Notes under the pieces: generated by a model
What the model saw: only the letters and a program-made list of their open reading frames with translations
The model's database searches: none
What the model was told of the DNA's origin: nothing
Made by a program: the position numbers and the translations under genes
Part shown: positions 32,012 to 39,629 of the stretch, one piece after another
How positions within the stretch are numbered: the stretch's first letter is position 1
How the letters are laid out: every line of letters starts with the position of its first letter
Assembly: GCA_009773415.1 (NCBI GenBank)
Contig: WSNO01000020.1
Location: 1 to 48,576 of the forward strand
Direction of reading: 5' to 3'
Origin: Nitrospirota bacterium
GTDB lineage: Bacteria; Nitrospirota; Thermodesulfovibrionia; Thermodesulfovibrionales; Dissulfurispiraceae
DNA length: 48,576 nucleotides

Positions 32012-32062
32012 AACATTTCCTCCATATACAAAAAATAGATAAGTATAATAGCCTATATCAGG

Positions 32063-32779
32063 CTAACTATTCAATAACTTACCGTCAGCCATCTGCAGCC
32101 GCCGGTGGCACCGTGTTGCAAGAGACTCGTTGTGGGTCACCAAAATGATGGTGATGCCGAGCTCCCTGTTCAACCGCTCGAGTACGGCAAAAAGCTCCTC
32201 GCCGGTCTTTGTATCGAGGTTTCCGGTCGGCTCATCGGCAAGCATTACCCGTGGCCGGTTCACCAGCGCACGGGCGACAGCAACACGCTGTTGCTCGCCT
32301 CCCGAAAGTTCTCCCGGCTTGTGATGCAGGCGGTTGCCGAGCCCGAGCTGCGTGAGGAGATCGTCTGCATGATCCCGAATCTTTCCGGCACCGGCATGAC
32401 CTCTCATGCGCCCGATGAAGCCCGGCATCATCACATTTTCAAGCGCGCTGAACTCAGGCAGCAGGTGATGAAACTGAAAAACAAAGCCGATTGCCCTGTT
32501 CCGGAATACAGAGAGGTCTTCCCCGCCGAGCGAAAAAGGATTCACTTCTTCCTGTTCAGCCCTCTGCCACGGAATGTGGAAGGTCACCGAGCCGCTCGTC
32601 GGCGTGTCCAGAGTGCCGAGAATGTGAAGAAACGTACTCTTCCCTGCACCTGACGCCCCGACAATACTCACTATTTCCCCCGAGGCAAACGTGAGATCAA
32701 TCCCGTTCAGCACCGACACTTCGCAGGCAGGCATGGTGAAGGACTTCGAGAGATTCCTGACTGTTATCAGATCAGTCAT
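32063..32779 (-). CDS. lolD: LolD, ATPase of the lipoprotein-releasing ABC transporter
   Basis: 238 residues. Walker A GASGAGKST (about 40-48), Q-loop FVFQFHHLLPE, signature LSGGEQQRVAVARAL, Walker B VMLADEPTGNLD, H-loop TH. Between Walker A and the Q-loop is an insertion (around HIPWQRAEQEEVNPFSL) of about a dozen residues compared with E. coli LolD. LolCDE releases outer-membrane lipoproteins from the inner membrane. Encoded in one operon with lolC/E and a small protein, with 6 nt between. A short hairpin (AGCCT-GATAT-AGGCT) overlaps the stop. Confidence 0.95.
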   Translation of the reverse strand: MTDLITVRNLSKSFTMPACEVSVLNGIDLTFASGEIVSIVGASGAGKSTFLHILGTLDTPTSGSVTFHIPWQRAEQEEVNPFSLGGEDLSVFRNRAIGFVFQFHHLLPEFSALENVMMPGFIGRMRGHAGAGKIRDHADDLLTQLGLGNRLHHKPGELSGGEQQRVAVARALVNRPRVMLADEPTGNLDTKTGEELFAVLERLNRELGITIILVTHNESLATRCHRRLQMADGKLLNS

Positions 32780-32785
32780 GCGTTC

Positions 32786-33022
32786 CTATTCATACTTCTT
32801 CTTTGCCCCGGTAGAGCGCCCGACGCTTTCCTGCCATTTGTCGATATCCTTCTTGATGGAATCAGCCTTCTGCGCGACCTGCTCAAAATATTTTTTTGCA
32901 GTCGCCACCGGGATTTTAGCGCCCCACTCCCGAAACTGCTCTCCGCCGCTGTATGCGGCCATCAGGATAAATACGATGACACCGATGAATCCAAGACACC
33001 CCAGGTTTCGGATAGTTTTCAT
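32786..33022 (-). CDS. Small membrane-anchored protein inside the lol operon
   Basis: 78 residues from ATG 33022, which shares a base with the stop of lolC/E (TGATG), so translation is coupled. One N-terminal hydrophobic helix (about 6-26, LGCLGFIGVIVFILMAAYSGG) is followed by a charged helical segment rich in Lys and Glu (AKKYFEQVAQKADSIKKDID), probably amphipathic or coiled coil and facing the periplasm or cytoplasm. Not a standard part of lol operons; function unknown. Position between exporter subunits suggests an accessory role. Confidence 0.85.
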   Translation of the reverse strand: MKTIRNLGCLGFIGVIVFILMAAYSGGEQFREWGAKIPVATAKKYFEQVAQKADSIKKDIDKWQESVGRSTGAKKKYE

Positions 33023-34251
33023 CACTCATACCTCAACGGTTCCACAGGATTTACCTTCGCCGCCTGATAGGACGGATATATCGTCGAGAGGAAACTGATG
33101 GCGACTGCTGATACCGACACAACCGCAAAATCGAACAGATTCACCTTTACCGGCAGTTTGCTCAGATAATAAATGTCCGCCGGGAGGTCGATAACCTTAT
33201 ACTCGTTCAGGATATAACAGAGCGAAGACCCAAGCGTCAGGCCGATTGCCGTTCCGACAAGACCGATAAGCAGGCCCTGAATCATGAATATATGCATGAT
33301 TTCGCGATTGGTCGAGCCCATTGATTTGAGAATTGCGATCTCGCGCTCTTTCTCAACAACATTCATCATGAGCGTGCTGACAATATTGAACGACGCAACG
33401 AGAATTATCAGGACAAGAATAATAAACATGGCGAGTTTCTCGAGCTTCAGGGCGGAAAACAGGTTTCGGTTCATCTGCATCCAGTCGCGCGCGTAAAACG
33501 GGAAGCCGAGTTTTTCCATGACCACCGCATGGACAAGATTCGCCTTGTACGGGTCCTGCAGCCGCAATTCAATGCCGGTCACGCCAATGCCGTATCCGAA
33601 GAAATCCTGCGCCGATTTCAGGTCGGCCAGCACCAGGTTCGTGTCGTACTCGAACATGCCCATCTGGAAAACATCCACAACAATAAACTGCTTCACTTTG
33701 GGCAGCATGCCGAGCGGGCCGATCTCCCCGACGGGCGATACGACATTCACGGTGTCGCCGGGAATAATTCCGAGCATACCCGCCAGTTCATAGCCGACAA
33801 TTATCCAGGGCTTGCCGTCCTTCGGCTGGAGATTGTCGACAGACCCCACTTTCAGCTTCCGGAGAATTTCGGTCGTTTGCAGCTCAAGCTGCGGCTCAAT
33901 GCCGCGCATGTAAACCCCGTGCGCCCTTTTGCCGGATGAAAGCATCACCTGCCCCATTGCAAAAGGCGCCGCTGCGGTAATTCGCGGGTCGCTCTTCATC
34001 GTCTCCATGACCGACCGATAGTTCTCCATGACGCCTTTGTGATTCAGCACCACGGCATGCGCGTTTGCACCCAGAATCTTGCCCTGAAGATCTTCATGAA
34101 AGCCGGTCATGACCGATAAAACCACCAGAAGAGCCATGACGCCGACAGCAACTCCTCCGATGGAAACAGCGGTATTGAATGAAATGCCGCGATGTCGTTT
34201 TTTGGACTTCAGATAGCGAAGGGCGATAAATAGCTGATAGGGAATCTTCAT
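33022..34251 (-). CDS. lolE: LolC/LolE-type permease of the lipoprotein-releasing system
   Basis: 409 residues from ATG 34251 (MKIPYQLFIALRYLKSKK), the typical LolC/E beginning. TM1 is at about 25-48 and a large periplasmic MacB-like domain spans about 50-270. Three C-terminal membrane helices (about 275-300, 320-350, 370-395) follow, with the FtsX-like motif REIAILKSMGSTNREIMHIF. Only one permease gene is present beside lolD, as in bacteria where a single LolC/E homodimer (LolF-like) replaces LolC plus LolE. It works with LolD to load lipoproteins onto LolA. The symbol is by family. Confidence 0.9.
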   Translation of the reverse strand: MKIPYQLFIALRYLKSKKRHRGISFNTAVSIGGVAVGVMALLVVLSVMTGFHEDLQGKILGANAHAVVLNHKGVMENYRSVMETMKSDPRITAAAPFAMGQVMLSSGKRAHGVYMRGIEPQLELQTTEILRKLKVGSVDNLQPKDGKPWIIVGYELAGMLGIIPGDTVNVVSPVGEIGPLGMLPKVKQFIVVDVFQMGMFEYDTNLVLADLKSAQDFFGYGIGVTGIELRLQDPYKANLVHAVVMEKLGFPFYARDWMQMNRNLFSALKLEKLAMFIILVLIILVASFNIVSTLMMNVVEKEREIAILKSMGSTNREIMHIFMIQGLLIGLVGTAIGLTLGSSLCYILNEYKVIDLPADIYYLSKLPVKVNLFDFAVVSVSAVAISFLSTIYPSYQAAKVNPVEPLRYE

Positions 34252-34392
34252 GCCGGTTGCATGATTGCAGATTTTAGATTGCTGTCTATCACGTGCAGCA
34301 CAGAAACAGGGAGACTCAAACTGAACAGAGCGCATCCGGCCTCATGCTGTGCGGTATGAATTAATAATCCGAAATCGGGAATCTGCACTGTC

Positions 34393-35868
34393 TTATTGTT
34401 CCGGCTTCATCTGCGGAAAAAGGATCACGTCCCGGATAGACTGCGAGTTCGTGAGCAGCATAACAAGACGATCTATGCCGATTCCTTCGCCTGCTGCCGG
34501 CGGCATGCCGTATTCGAGCGCACGCACGAAGTCTTCATCCATCTCGTGAGCCTCGACGTCACCCTTCTGTCTTTCCTCGACCTGTTTTTCAAACCGTCCG
34601 CGCTGATCAATAGGATCGTTCAGTTCCGAAAAAGCGTTGGCAATTTCCCGCGCCCCGATGAAAAGTTCAAAACGCTCGACCAACTCCGGATTGTCCGGCT
34701 TCCGTTTCGCAAGCGGAGACAGTTCGACCGGATAGTCGGTAATAAAAGTCGGCTGAATCAGATACTGTTCAACGAACTCCTTGAAGACCTCGTCGATGAT
34801 CTTGGCGTGCGACGCGTCCTTCTTCACCTCAAGCTTCTGCTCCCATGCCCATCTGAGCGCAAAATCACGGTCATTCATGACTTCGTCCGGAACTCCCTTT
34901 TGGCGCAGCGACTCCAGCAGCGGAATGCGCGGCCACGGGGGAGAGAGATCGATAATAGTATCAGCATATGGAACCTTCAATGTGCCGAGCACCTTGTCGG
35001 CAATATAGGCAAACATCTCCTCAGTAAAATCCATAAGGAAGCGATAATCTTTATACGCCATATAGAACTCAAGCATCGTAAATTCTGGATTGTGCTTGAT
35101 TGAAATTCCTTCATTGCGGAAATTTTTGTTCAGCTCGTAGACGCGCTCGTAGCCGCCGACCAAAAGGCGTTTCAGGTAGAGCTCCGGAGCGATGCGGAGG
35201 AAAAGATCGATATCGAGCGCATTGTGGTGCGTTGAGAAAGGCCGGGCCGCCGCACCGCCCGGAATCTGATGCATCATTGGGGTTTCGACCTCGATAAATC
35301 CTTGTGCCTCCAGGAAATCACGAACCGTCTTGATGATGGCGCTCCTCTTGGCGAACGTTTCCTTTACCTGCGGATTCACGATGAGATCGACATAGCGCTG
35401 GCGATAACGCAGCTCTATGTTCGTAAGACCATGCCATTTTTCTGGCAGCGGAAGAAGCGATTTGCAGAGCAGAGCAAACTCCGTCACCTCAAGGGTCAGC
35501 TCATCGGTTTTGGTTCTGAAAACCCGGCCTTTGACGCCGACGATATCGCCGATGTCCATTTTCTTGAGAAGCGGATAGCTTTCGCCGAGCAGATCCTTGC
35601 GAAAATACAGCTGAAGCTTGCCTGACGCATCCTGCAGATGGGCAAATGCCGCCTTGCCGAAGTCACGCATTGCGACAATACGACCGGCTATCGCAGCAAA
35701 ACGATGCTCAACCTCCAGTTCATCTTTGGTCACCGTTTCGTTCGCCCCGCGGATTGCCGCGGTCGAGATGTCCGGCTCAAACCGGGCGGTAAAAGGATCT
35801 ATGCCTGCTTCCCGCAGCTCGGCAAGCTTCTTGCGGCGCATGGCTACCAGTTCATTCATTTCTTCCAT
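34393..35868 (-). CDS. lysS: Lysyl-tRNA synthetase, class II
   Basis: 491 residues from ATG 35868 (MEEMNELVAMRRKKLAELRE). The upstream open frame lacks similarity and contains the promoter. The N-terminal OB fold for the anticodon (about 50-150) is followed by the class II core with motif 2 (RNEGISIKHNPEFTMLE) and motif 3 (GIGIDRLVMLLT). Charges tRNA-Lys. No Shine-Dalgarno precedes the ATG, and a consensus promoter ends 8 nt upstream, so the mRNA is likely leaderless. Divergent from tpiA. Confidence 0.95.
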   Translation of the reverse strand: MEEMNELVAMRRKKLAELREAGIDPFTARFEPDISTAAIRGANETVTKDELEVEHRFAAIAGRIVAMRDFGKAAFAHLQDASGKLQLYFRKDLLGESYPLLKKMDIGDIVGVKGRVFRTKTDELTLEVTEFALLCKSLLPLPEKWHGLTNIELRYRQRYVDLIVNPQVKETFAKRSAIIKTVRDFLEAQGFIEVETPMMHQIPGGAAARPFSTHHNALDIDLFLRIAPELYLKRLLVGGYERVYELNKNFRNEGISIKHNPEFTMLEFYMAYKDYRFLMDFTEEMFAYIADKVLGTLKVPYADTIIDLSPPWPRIPLLESLRQKGVPDEVMNDRDFALRWAWEQKLEVKKDASHAKIIDEVFKEFVEQYLIQPTFITDYPVELSPLAKRKPDNPELVERFELFIGAREIANAFSELNDPIDQRGRFEKQVEERQKGDVEAHEMDEDFVRALEYGMPPAAGEGIGIDRLVMLLTNSQSIRDVILFPQMKPEQ

Positions 35869-35876
35869 GAGCAGAA

Positions 35877-35906
35877 AGTATACCCGCCGTTTCTCTGTGA
35901 AGTCAA
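35877..35906 (-). promoter_or_regulatory. Promoter of lysS, placed for a leaderless mRNA
   Basis: TTGACT (35906-35901), 18-nt spacer, TATACT (35882-35877). Transcription should start within about 2 nt of the lysS ATG at 35868. Confidence 0.7.
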
Positions 35907-35913
35907 CCGCAGC

Positions 35914-35943
35914 TTGACTAAAACTGCCGTGTGCCAATAGAAT
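35914..35943 (+). promoter_or_regulatory. Promoter of tpiA, placed for a leaderless mRNA
   Basis: TTGACT (35914-35919), 18-nt spacer, TAGAAT (35938-35943). The ATG of tpiA is 8 nt after the -10, so the start of transcription and translation nearly coincide. Back-to-back with the lysS promoter in an 82-bp divergent gap. Confidence 0.65.
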
Positions 35944-35950
35944 ATCTGGC

Positions 35951-36694
35951 ATGAGGAAACCGCTTATCGCAGCCAACTGGAAGATGAACAAGACGATTGC
36001 CGAAACGCAGGCGTTTCTGGATGCATTTCTGCCCGTCGTGGCGGATGTCTCCGATGTAGAGGTTATTATTGCGCCTCCGTTCACCTCTTTAACCGCAGCG
36101 GCTGAAAAGATGAAAAGTTCTCCGGCAAAGCTTTCCGCACAGAACGTCTTTCATGAAGAAAAGGGGGCATTCACCGGGGAGGTCTCTGCGGCCATGCTTA
36201 TTGACGCGGGGTGCGAAGCTGTTATTATCGGGCACTCGGAGCGTCGTCATATTCTCAAGGAAACCGATGAAGCGATCAACAAGAAAATAAAGGCGGCGAG
36301 GGCACACGGACTTGAAGTCATCTTCTGCGTGGGAGAATTGCTCGCAGAGCGCGAAGCCGGCAAGACGAATGAAGTGCTCCGCACCCAGATAACCGCAGGA
36401 CTGGCCGGAATTCCTGCTGAGGGAATTGTGGTTGCCTATGAGCCGGTCTGGGCAATCGGCACCGGAAAAACTGCATCTCCGGAAACAGCTCAGGAGGCGC
36501 ATGCTTTCATTCGTTCACTCCTCGCTGAGAAATATGGGAATGCCGCTCAGCAGCTTCGTATTCTTTACGGCGGCAGTGTAACACCAGAAAATATTGCCGG
36601 CCTCATGGCATGCCCTGACATCGACGGCGCGCTCGTCGGCGGCGCCAGCCTGAAACCTGAAAGTTTTATGCAGCTCGTGCAATTCAAACGATAA
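35951..36694 (+). CDS. tpiA: Triosephosphate isomerase
   Basis: 247 residues, the standard length. MRKPLIAANWKMNK carries the catalytic Asn and Lys; the catalytic His is in IGHSERR (about residue 95), the catalytic Glu in VVAYEPVWAIGTGK (about 167), and the phosphate site LYGGSVTPENI near 210. It interconverts dihydroxyacetone phosphate and glyceraldehyde 3-phosphate in glycolysis and gluconeogenesis. Followed by secG 31 bp downstream, a very common arrangement. Lacks a ribosome site. Confidence 0.97.
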   Translation: MRKPLIAANWKMNKTIAETQAFLDAFLPVVADVSDVEVIIAPPFTSLTAAAEKMKSSPAKLSAQNVFHEEKGAFTGEVSAAMLIDAGCEAVIIGHSERRHILKETDEAINKKIKAARAHGLEVIFCVGELLAEREAGKTNEVLRTQITAGLAGIPAEGIVVAYEPVWAIGTGKTASPETAQEAHAFIRSLLAEKYGNAAQQLRILYGGSVTPENIAGLMACPDIDGALVGGASLKPESFMQLVQFKR

Positions 36695-36725
36695 GATTCT
36701 GTTCAGAATACCGTAAGGAGGAAAA

Positions 36726-37058
36726 ATGGAAGTTGTGCTTACAGTTCTTCATGTGCTTGTCTCGCTGTTTCTGATCAGCGTAGTGCTGCTGCAGAGAGGC
36801 AAAGGCGCTGAAATGGGTGCCGCTTTCGGCGGTTCGAGCCAGACGATTTTCGGTAGCCGCGGACCGGCTGATTTTCTGAACAAACTCACCACCGGCGCGG
36901 CTGTTGTGTTCATGCTCACTTCGTTGTTGCTGACGGTTGCGACCAGCAAGAGCGGTTCCGTTATCGACAAGGCGGCCATCCCGGCAGAGCAGAAGTCAGC
37001 ACCGCAGCTCCCGCAGCAGCCGATACAGCAGGCACCCCAGCAGCCGCAAGGAAAATAA
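36726..37058 (+). CDS. secG: SecG subunit of the SecYEG protein channel
   Basis: 110 residues from ATG 36726 with AAGGAGG 6 nt upstream. Two membrane helices (about 3-22 and 52-72) flank the conserved LLQRGKGAEMGAAFGGSSQTIFGSRG. The C-terminal tail is Pro/Gln-rich (QLPQQPIQQAPQQPQGK), common in SecG. It assists SecYEG translocation. Followed after 4 nt by the binding-protein lipoprotein gene. Confidence 0.96.
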   Translation: MEVVLTVLHVLVSLFLISVVLLQRGKGAEMGAAFGGSSQTIFGSRGPADFLNKLTTGAAVVFMLTSLLLTVATSKSGSVIDKAAIPAEQKSAPQLPQQPIQQAPQQPQGK

Positions 37059-37062
37059 GTCT

Positions 37063-38670
37063 GTGGGAAGCAGGAAGCGCGTCGTTTTACCGGCGTTCAC
37101 CTTCCTGCTTCTTTTTTTATTTCTTCTGGCCGGATGCACCAAAGAACCAAAAATCAAAAATCCCGCCACGATTACGCTCGGAGCGCTTGCCGACGCAAAG
37201 CGCCTGCTGCCGATGCTCGCGTCCGACTCTGCTTCGGGACAGGTGAGCGGCTTTGTCCATAACGGACTTACGAAGTACGACAAAAACATCCGCATCAAGG
37301 GTGAGCTTGCCGAATCATGGGACATCAGCCGGGACGGGTTAACCGTCACGTTTCATCTCAGAAAAGGCGTGAAGTGGCACGACGGTAAGGAGTTCACCGC
37401 CGACGACGTCGTCTTTACCTATGAAACCGTTACCAATCCCAAAACGCCGACCCCATACGGAAGCAATTACGGTCCGGTCAGGTCGGTTCGGGCAATCGAT
37501 TCGCACACTGTCCGCGTAACCTATTCAGAACCGTATGCTCCGGCGCTCGAATCCTGGGGCATGGGGATTATTCCCAAACATCTGCTGGAGGGCAAAGACA
37601 TCGGCGCATCCGAGCTGAACCGCAAGCCTGTCGGAACCGGTCCCTACCGGCTCAAGGAGTGGGTTGCCGGCCAGAAAATCGTTCTTGAAGCGTTTGACGA
37701 GTATTTTGAAGGGCGTCCGAACATTGACCGCATCGTCATCCGCGTGATTCCTGATACCGCAACCATGTTTCTTGAGCTCAAGTTCGGGGGCATAGACGTC
37801 ATGAACGTAACACCCCCGCAGTTCAGGCTCCAGATCAACACCGAGTTCTTTGAGCGCTACTTTTCAACGTACCGATATCCGTCGTTCAGCTACACCTATC
37901 TCGGATACAATCTCAAACATCCGTTATTCGGCGACCTCAAAGTTCGCCAGGCCATCGCATACGCAATCAACAAAGATGAAATCATCGCCGGCGTGCTGCT
38001 CGGTCTCGGAGCGCCCTGCACCGGACCGTTTCCGCAGGAATCGTGGGCATTCAATCCGAATGTCCGCGACTATGCATATGATCCTGCAAAGGCACTGGCC
38101 ATACTCGGCGAACTCGGCTGGAAGAAAAATGCGCAGGGCAAACTCGAAAAGGACGGCAAGCCCTTTTCATTCACCGTGATTACCAATCAGGGCAATGACG
38201 CCCGGCTCAAGACCGCGCAGATTCTGAAAGAGCAGTTCAAGCGAGTCGGCATCGACATGAACATCAAGGTGCTTGAGTGGCAGGCCATGCTGAATGAGTT
38301 CGTCGACAAACGGCGCTTTGAGGGTATCCTCATGGGCTGGGGACTGTCGCGCGACCCTGACCTGTACGACATCTGGCACTCTTCCAAAACAAAAGAGAAA
38401 GAGTTCAATTTCATCTCGTACAAGAACGATGAAGTTGACCGTCTGCTCGTGGAAGGCCGGAGCACGTTCGACATCGAAAAGCGGAAACAGATTTACCGCC
38501 GAATTCACGAGATTCTTGCTGCCGAACAGCCCTATGCTTTTTTATATGTTCCCGACGCCCTGCCCGTTCTGCACAAGCGTTTTAAGGGGGTTGAAAAAGC
38601 GCCTCTCGGCATCTGGCATGACTTCATTCACTGGCATATTCCAAAAAACAGGGCGGAGTGGTATCAGTAG
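37063..38670 (+). CDS. Oligopeptide/nickel-type solute-binding lipoprotein (SBP_bac_5)
   Basis: 535 residues from GTG 37063, 4 nt after the secG stop with AAGGA upstream; the longer frame overlaps secG and is not supported. Lipobox FLLAGC with Cys about residue 24. SBP family 5 motifs: LAESWDISRDGLTVTFHLRK (about 85-104), GVKWHDGKEFTADDVVFTY, GTGPYRLKEW, VRQAIAYAINKDEI and the C-terminal FLYVPDALPVLH. It binds oligopeptides or similar ligands in the periplasm for an ABC importer. No permease or ATPase gene follows, so partners must be elsewhere. Co-transcribed with tpiA-secG. Confidence 0.92.
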   Translation: MGSRKRVVLPAFTFLLLFLFLLAGCTKEPKIKNPATITLGALADAKRLLPMLASDSASGQVSGFVHNGLTKYDKNIRIKGELAESWDISRDGLTVTFHLRKGVKWHDGKEFTADDVVFTYETVTNPKTPTPYGSNYGPVRSVRAIDSHTVRVTYSEPYAPALESWGMGIIPKHLLEGKDIGASELNRKPVGTGPYRLKEWVAGQKIVLEAFDEYFEGRPNIDRIVIRVIPDTATMFLELKFGGIDVMNVTPPQFRLQINTEFFERYFSTYRYPSFSYTYLGYNLKHPLFGDLKVRQAIAYAINKDEIIAGVLLGLGAPCTGPFPQESWAFNPNVRDYAYDPAKALAILGELGWKKNAQGKLEKDGKPFSFTVITNQGNDARLKTAQILKEQFKRVGIDMNIKVLEWQAMLNEFVDKRRFEGILMGWGLSRDPDLYDIWHSSKTKEKEFNFISYKNDEVDRLLVEGRSTFDIEKRKQIYRRIHEILAAEQPYAFLYVPDALPVLHKRFKGVEKAPLGIWHDFIHWHIPKNRAEWYQ

Positions 38671-38782
38671 GCATCTACCAACCCTGAAGTTAAAAAAGAC
38701 ATTCCGGCCATGAGGAATCCGATACCGCAATGACGATGCTCACTGGAAGATGATTCGGCAGAAATCACACAACAGAACTCAC

Positions 38783-38814
38783 AAAGAATGGAGGCCTTCC
38801 CGGCCTCCTTTCTT
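38783..38814. terminator. Bidirectional terminator between binding-protein gene and lipoprotein gene
   Basis: GGAGGCC-TTCCC-GGCCTCC hairpin extended by AAAGAA/TTCTTT around one mismatch, giving T-rich tails in both directions. Convergent genes flank it. Confidence 0.75.
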
Positions 38815-38830
38815 TGACTTTTAAAGATTT

Positions 38831-39289
38831 TTATGGGGCAATTTCTGCGCGAACCTTCTTTGCAAATTCAGCCGCTGCGCCTTCAACCTTGATTTTTGCA
38901 TCCTTCGCATCAACATCGCCGTCGAACTCGCCGTAATAACCGGCTACCCATTTGCTGTTGACATACCCTGCCGCGACTCCCTCTTTCACTATCGGACCGC
39001 GCTTCCAGATTTCAGCGACGCGCGGCTCAACTACAATGGCGCCAGCCTGGGGCTGCCCGTCAACGACTGAAGCCTGTCCCTTGTACTCATTCATCAGAGC
39101 ATTCTTCAGAACTTCGCCTGTATTAAACGTCACCTTCTGACCACCCGCAACAGGAACATCAATGGACTTGCCCGGCATAACAATAAACTTGTAAGCCGGA
39201 GCGGCCTTGGTATCAGCCGTTTGCGTAGAGGCGCACCCCAGCATTAACCCGAAGACTAGCACTACACATACGATTAGCAACTTTCTCAT
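38831..39289 (-). CDS. Small lipoprotein of unknown function
   Basis: 152 residues from ATG 39289 with AGGAGG 5-6 nt upstream; the longer frame to 39307 covers that site. Signal peptide with lipobox FGLMLGC (Cys19). The mature part has an early strand region (YKFIVMPGKSIDVPVAGGQK), a helix (VLKNALMNEYKG) and a closing helix (AAAEFAKKVRAEIAP). It resembles the DUF4410-type lipoproteins in layout, but I cannot confirm membership. It has its own promoter and stands alone. Confidence 0.85.
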   Translation of the reverse strand: MRKLLIVCVVLVFGLMLGCASTQTADTKAAPAYKFIVMPGKSIDVPVAGGQKVTFNTGEVLKNALMNEYKGQASVVDGQPQAGAIVVEPRVAEIWKRGPIVKEGVAAGYVNSKWVAGYYGEFDGDVDAKDAKIKVEGAAAEFAKKVRAEIAP

Positions 39290-39320
39290 CGTGACCTCCT
39301 GATTCAAATTATATAACTAC

Positions 39321-39348
39321 AGTATAGCTGCATTCACCGGAAATGCAA
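39321..39348 (-). promoter_or_regulatory. Promoter of the small lipoprotein gene
   Basis: TTGCAT (39348-39343), 16-nt spacer, TATACT (39326-39321). The leader is about 25 nt and contains the AGGAGG site. The rest of 39349-39546 shows no gene, only an imperfect AT-rich inverted repeat near 39465-39495. Confidence 0.6.
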
Positions 39349-39546
39349 CTTGATTTTATGGCTGGCGCAGAAAACCCATCATTGGCGTTCACCGAAGATA
39401 GAGCAGATGACAAGGGAAGTTTTTGCCGGCCAGTCCGGTCGTGCCGGCGTGAACCAACAACGCGATTGATTATTCATGGCTTAATTATCAATCAGTTATG
39501 AAAAAACAGCCAAGCGGAGCGCACGCGCAGGAATAGGCTTTCCATA

Positions 39547-39576
39547 TTGCACTTATATCTTTAATAACAGTATTAT
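39547..39576 (+). promoter_or_regulatory. Promoter of the diguanylate cyclase gene
   Basis: TTGCAC (39547-39552), 18-nt spacer, TATTAT (39571-39576). The start of transcription would be about 47 nt before the GTG at 39630. Confidence 0.6.
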
Positions 39577-39629
39577 AGTGCGTTGCGGAACAGACACATA
39601 CAAATAACCCTGCTGACGGAACAAAGGTT

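Noticed and set aside
36937-37062. Arg/Ser-rich N-terminal extension of the binding lipoprotein
   Set aside because: It lies inside secG in another frame. GTG 37063 has a ribosome site and gives a proper lipoprotein signal.
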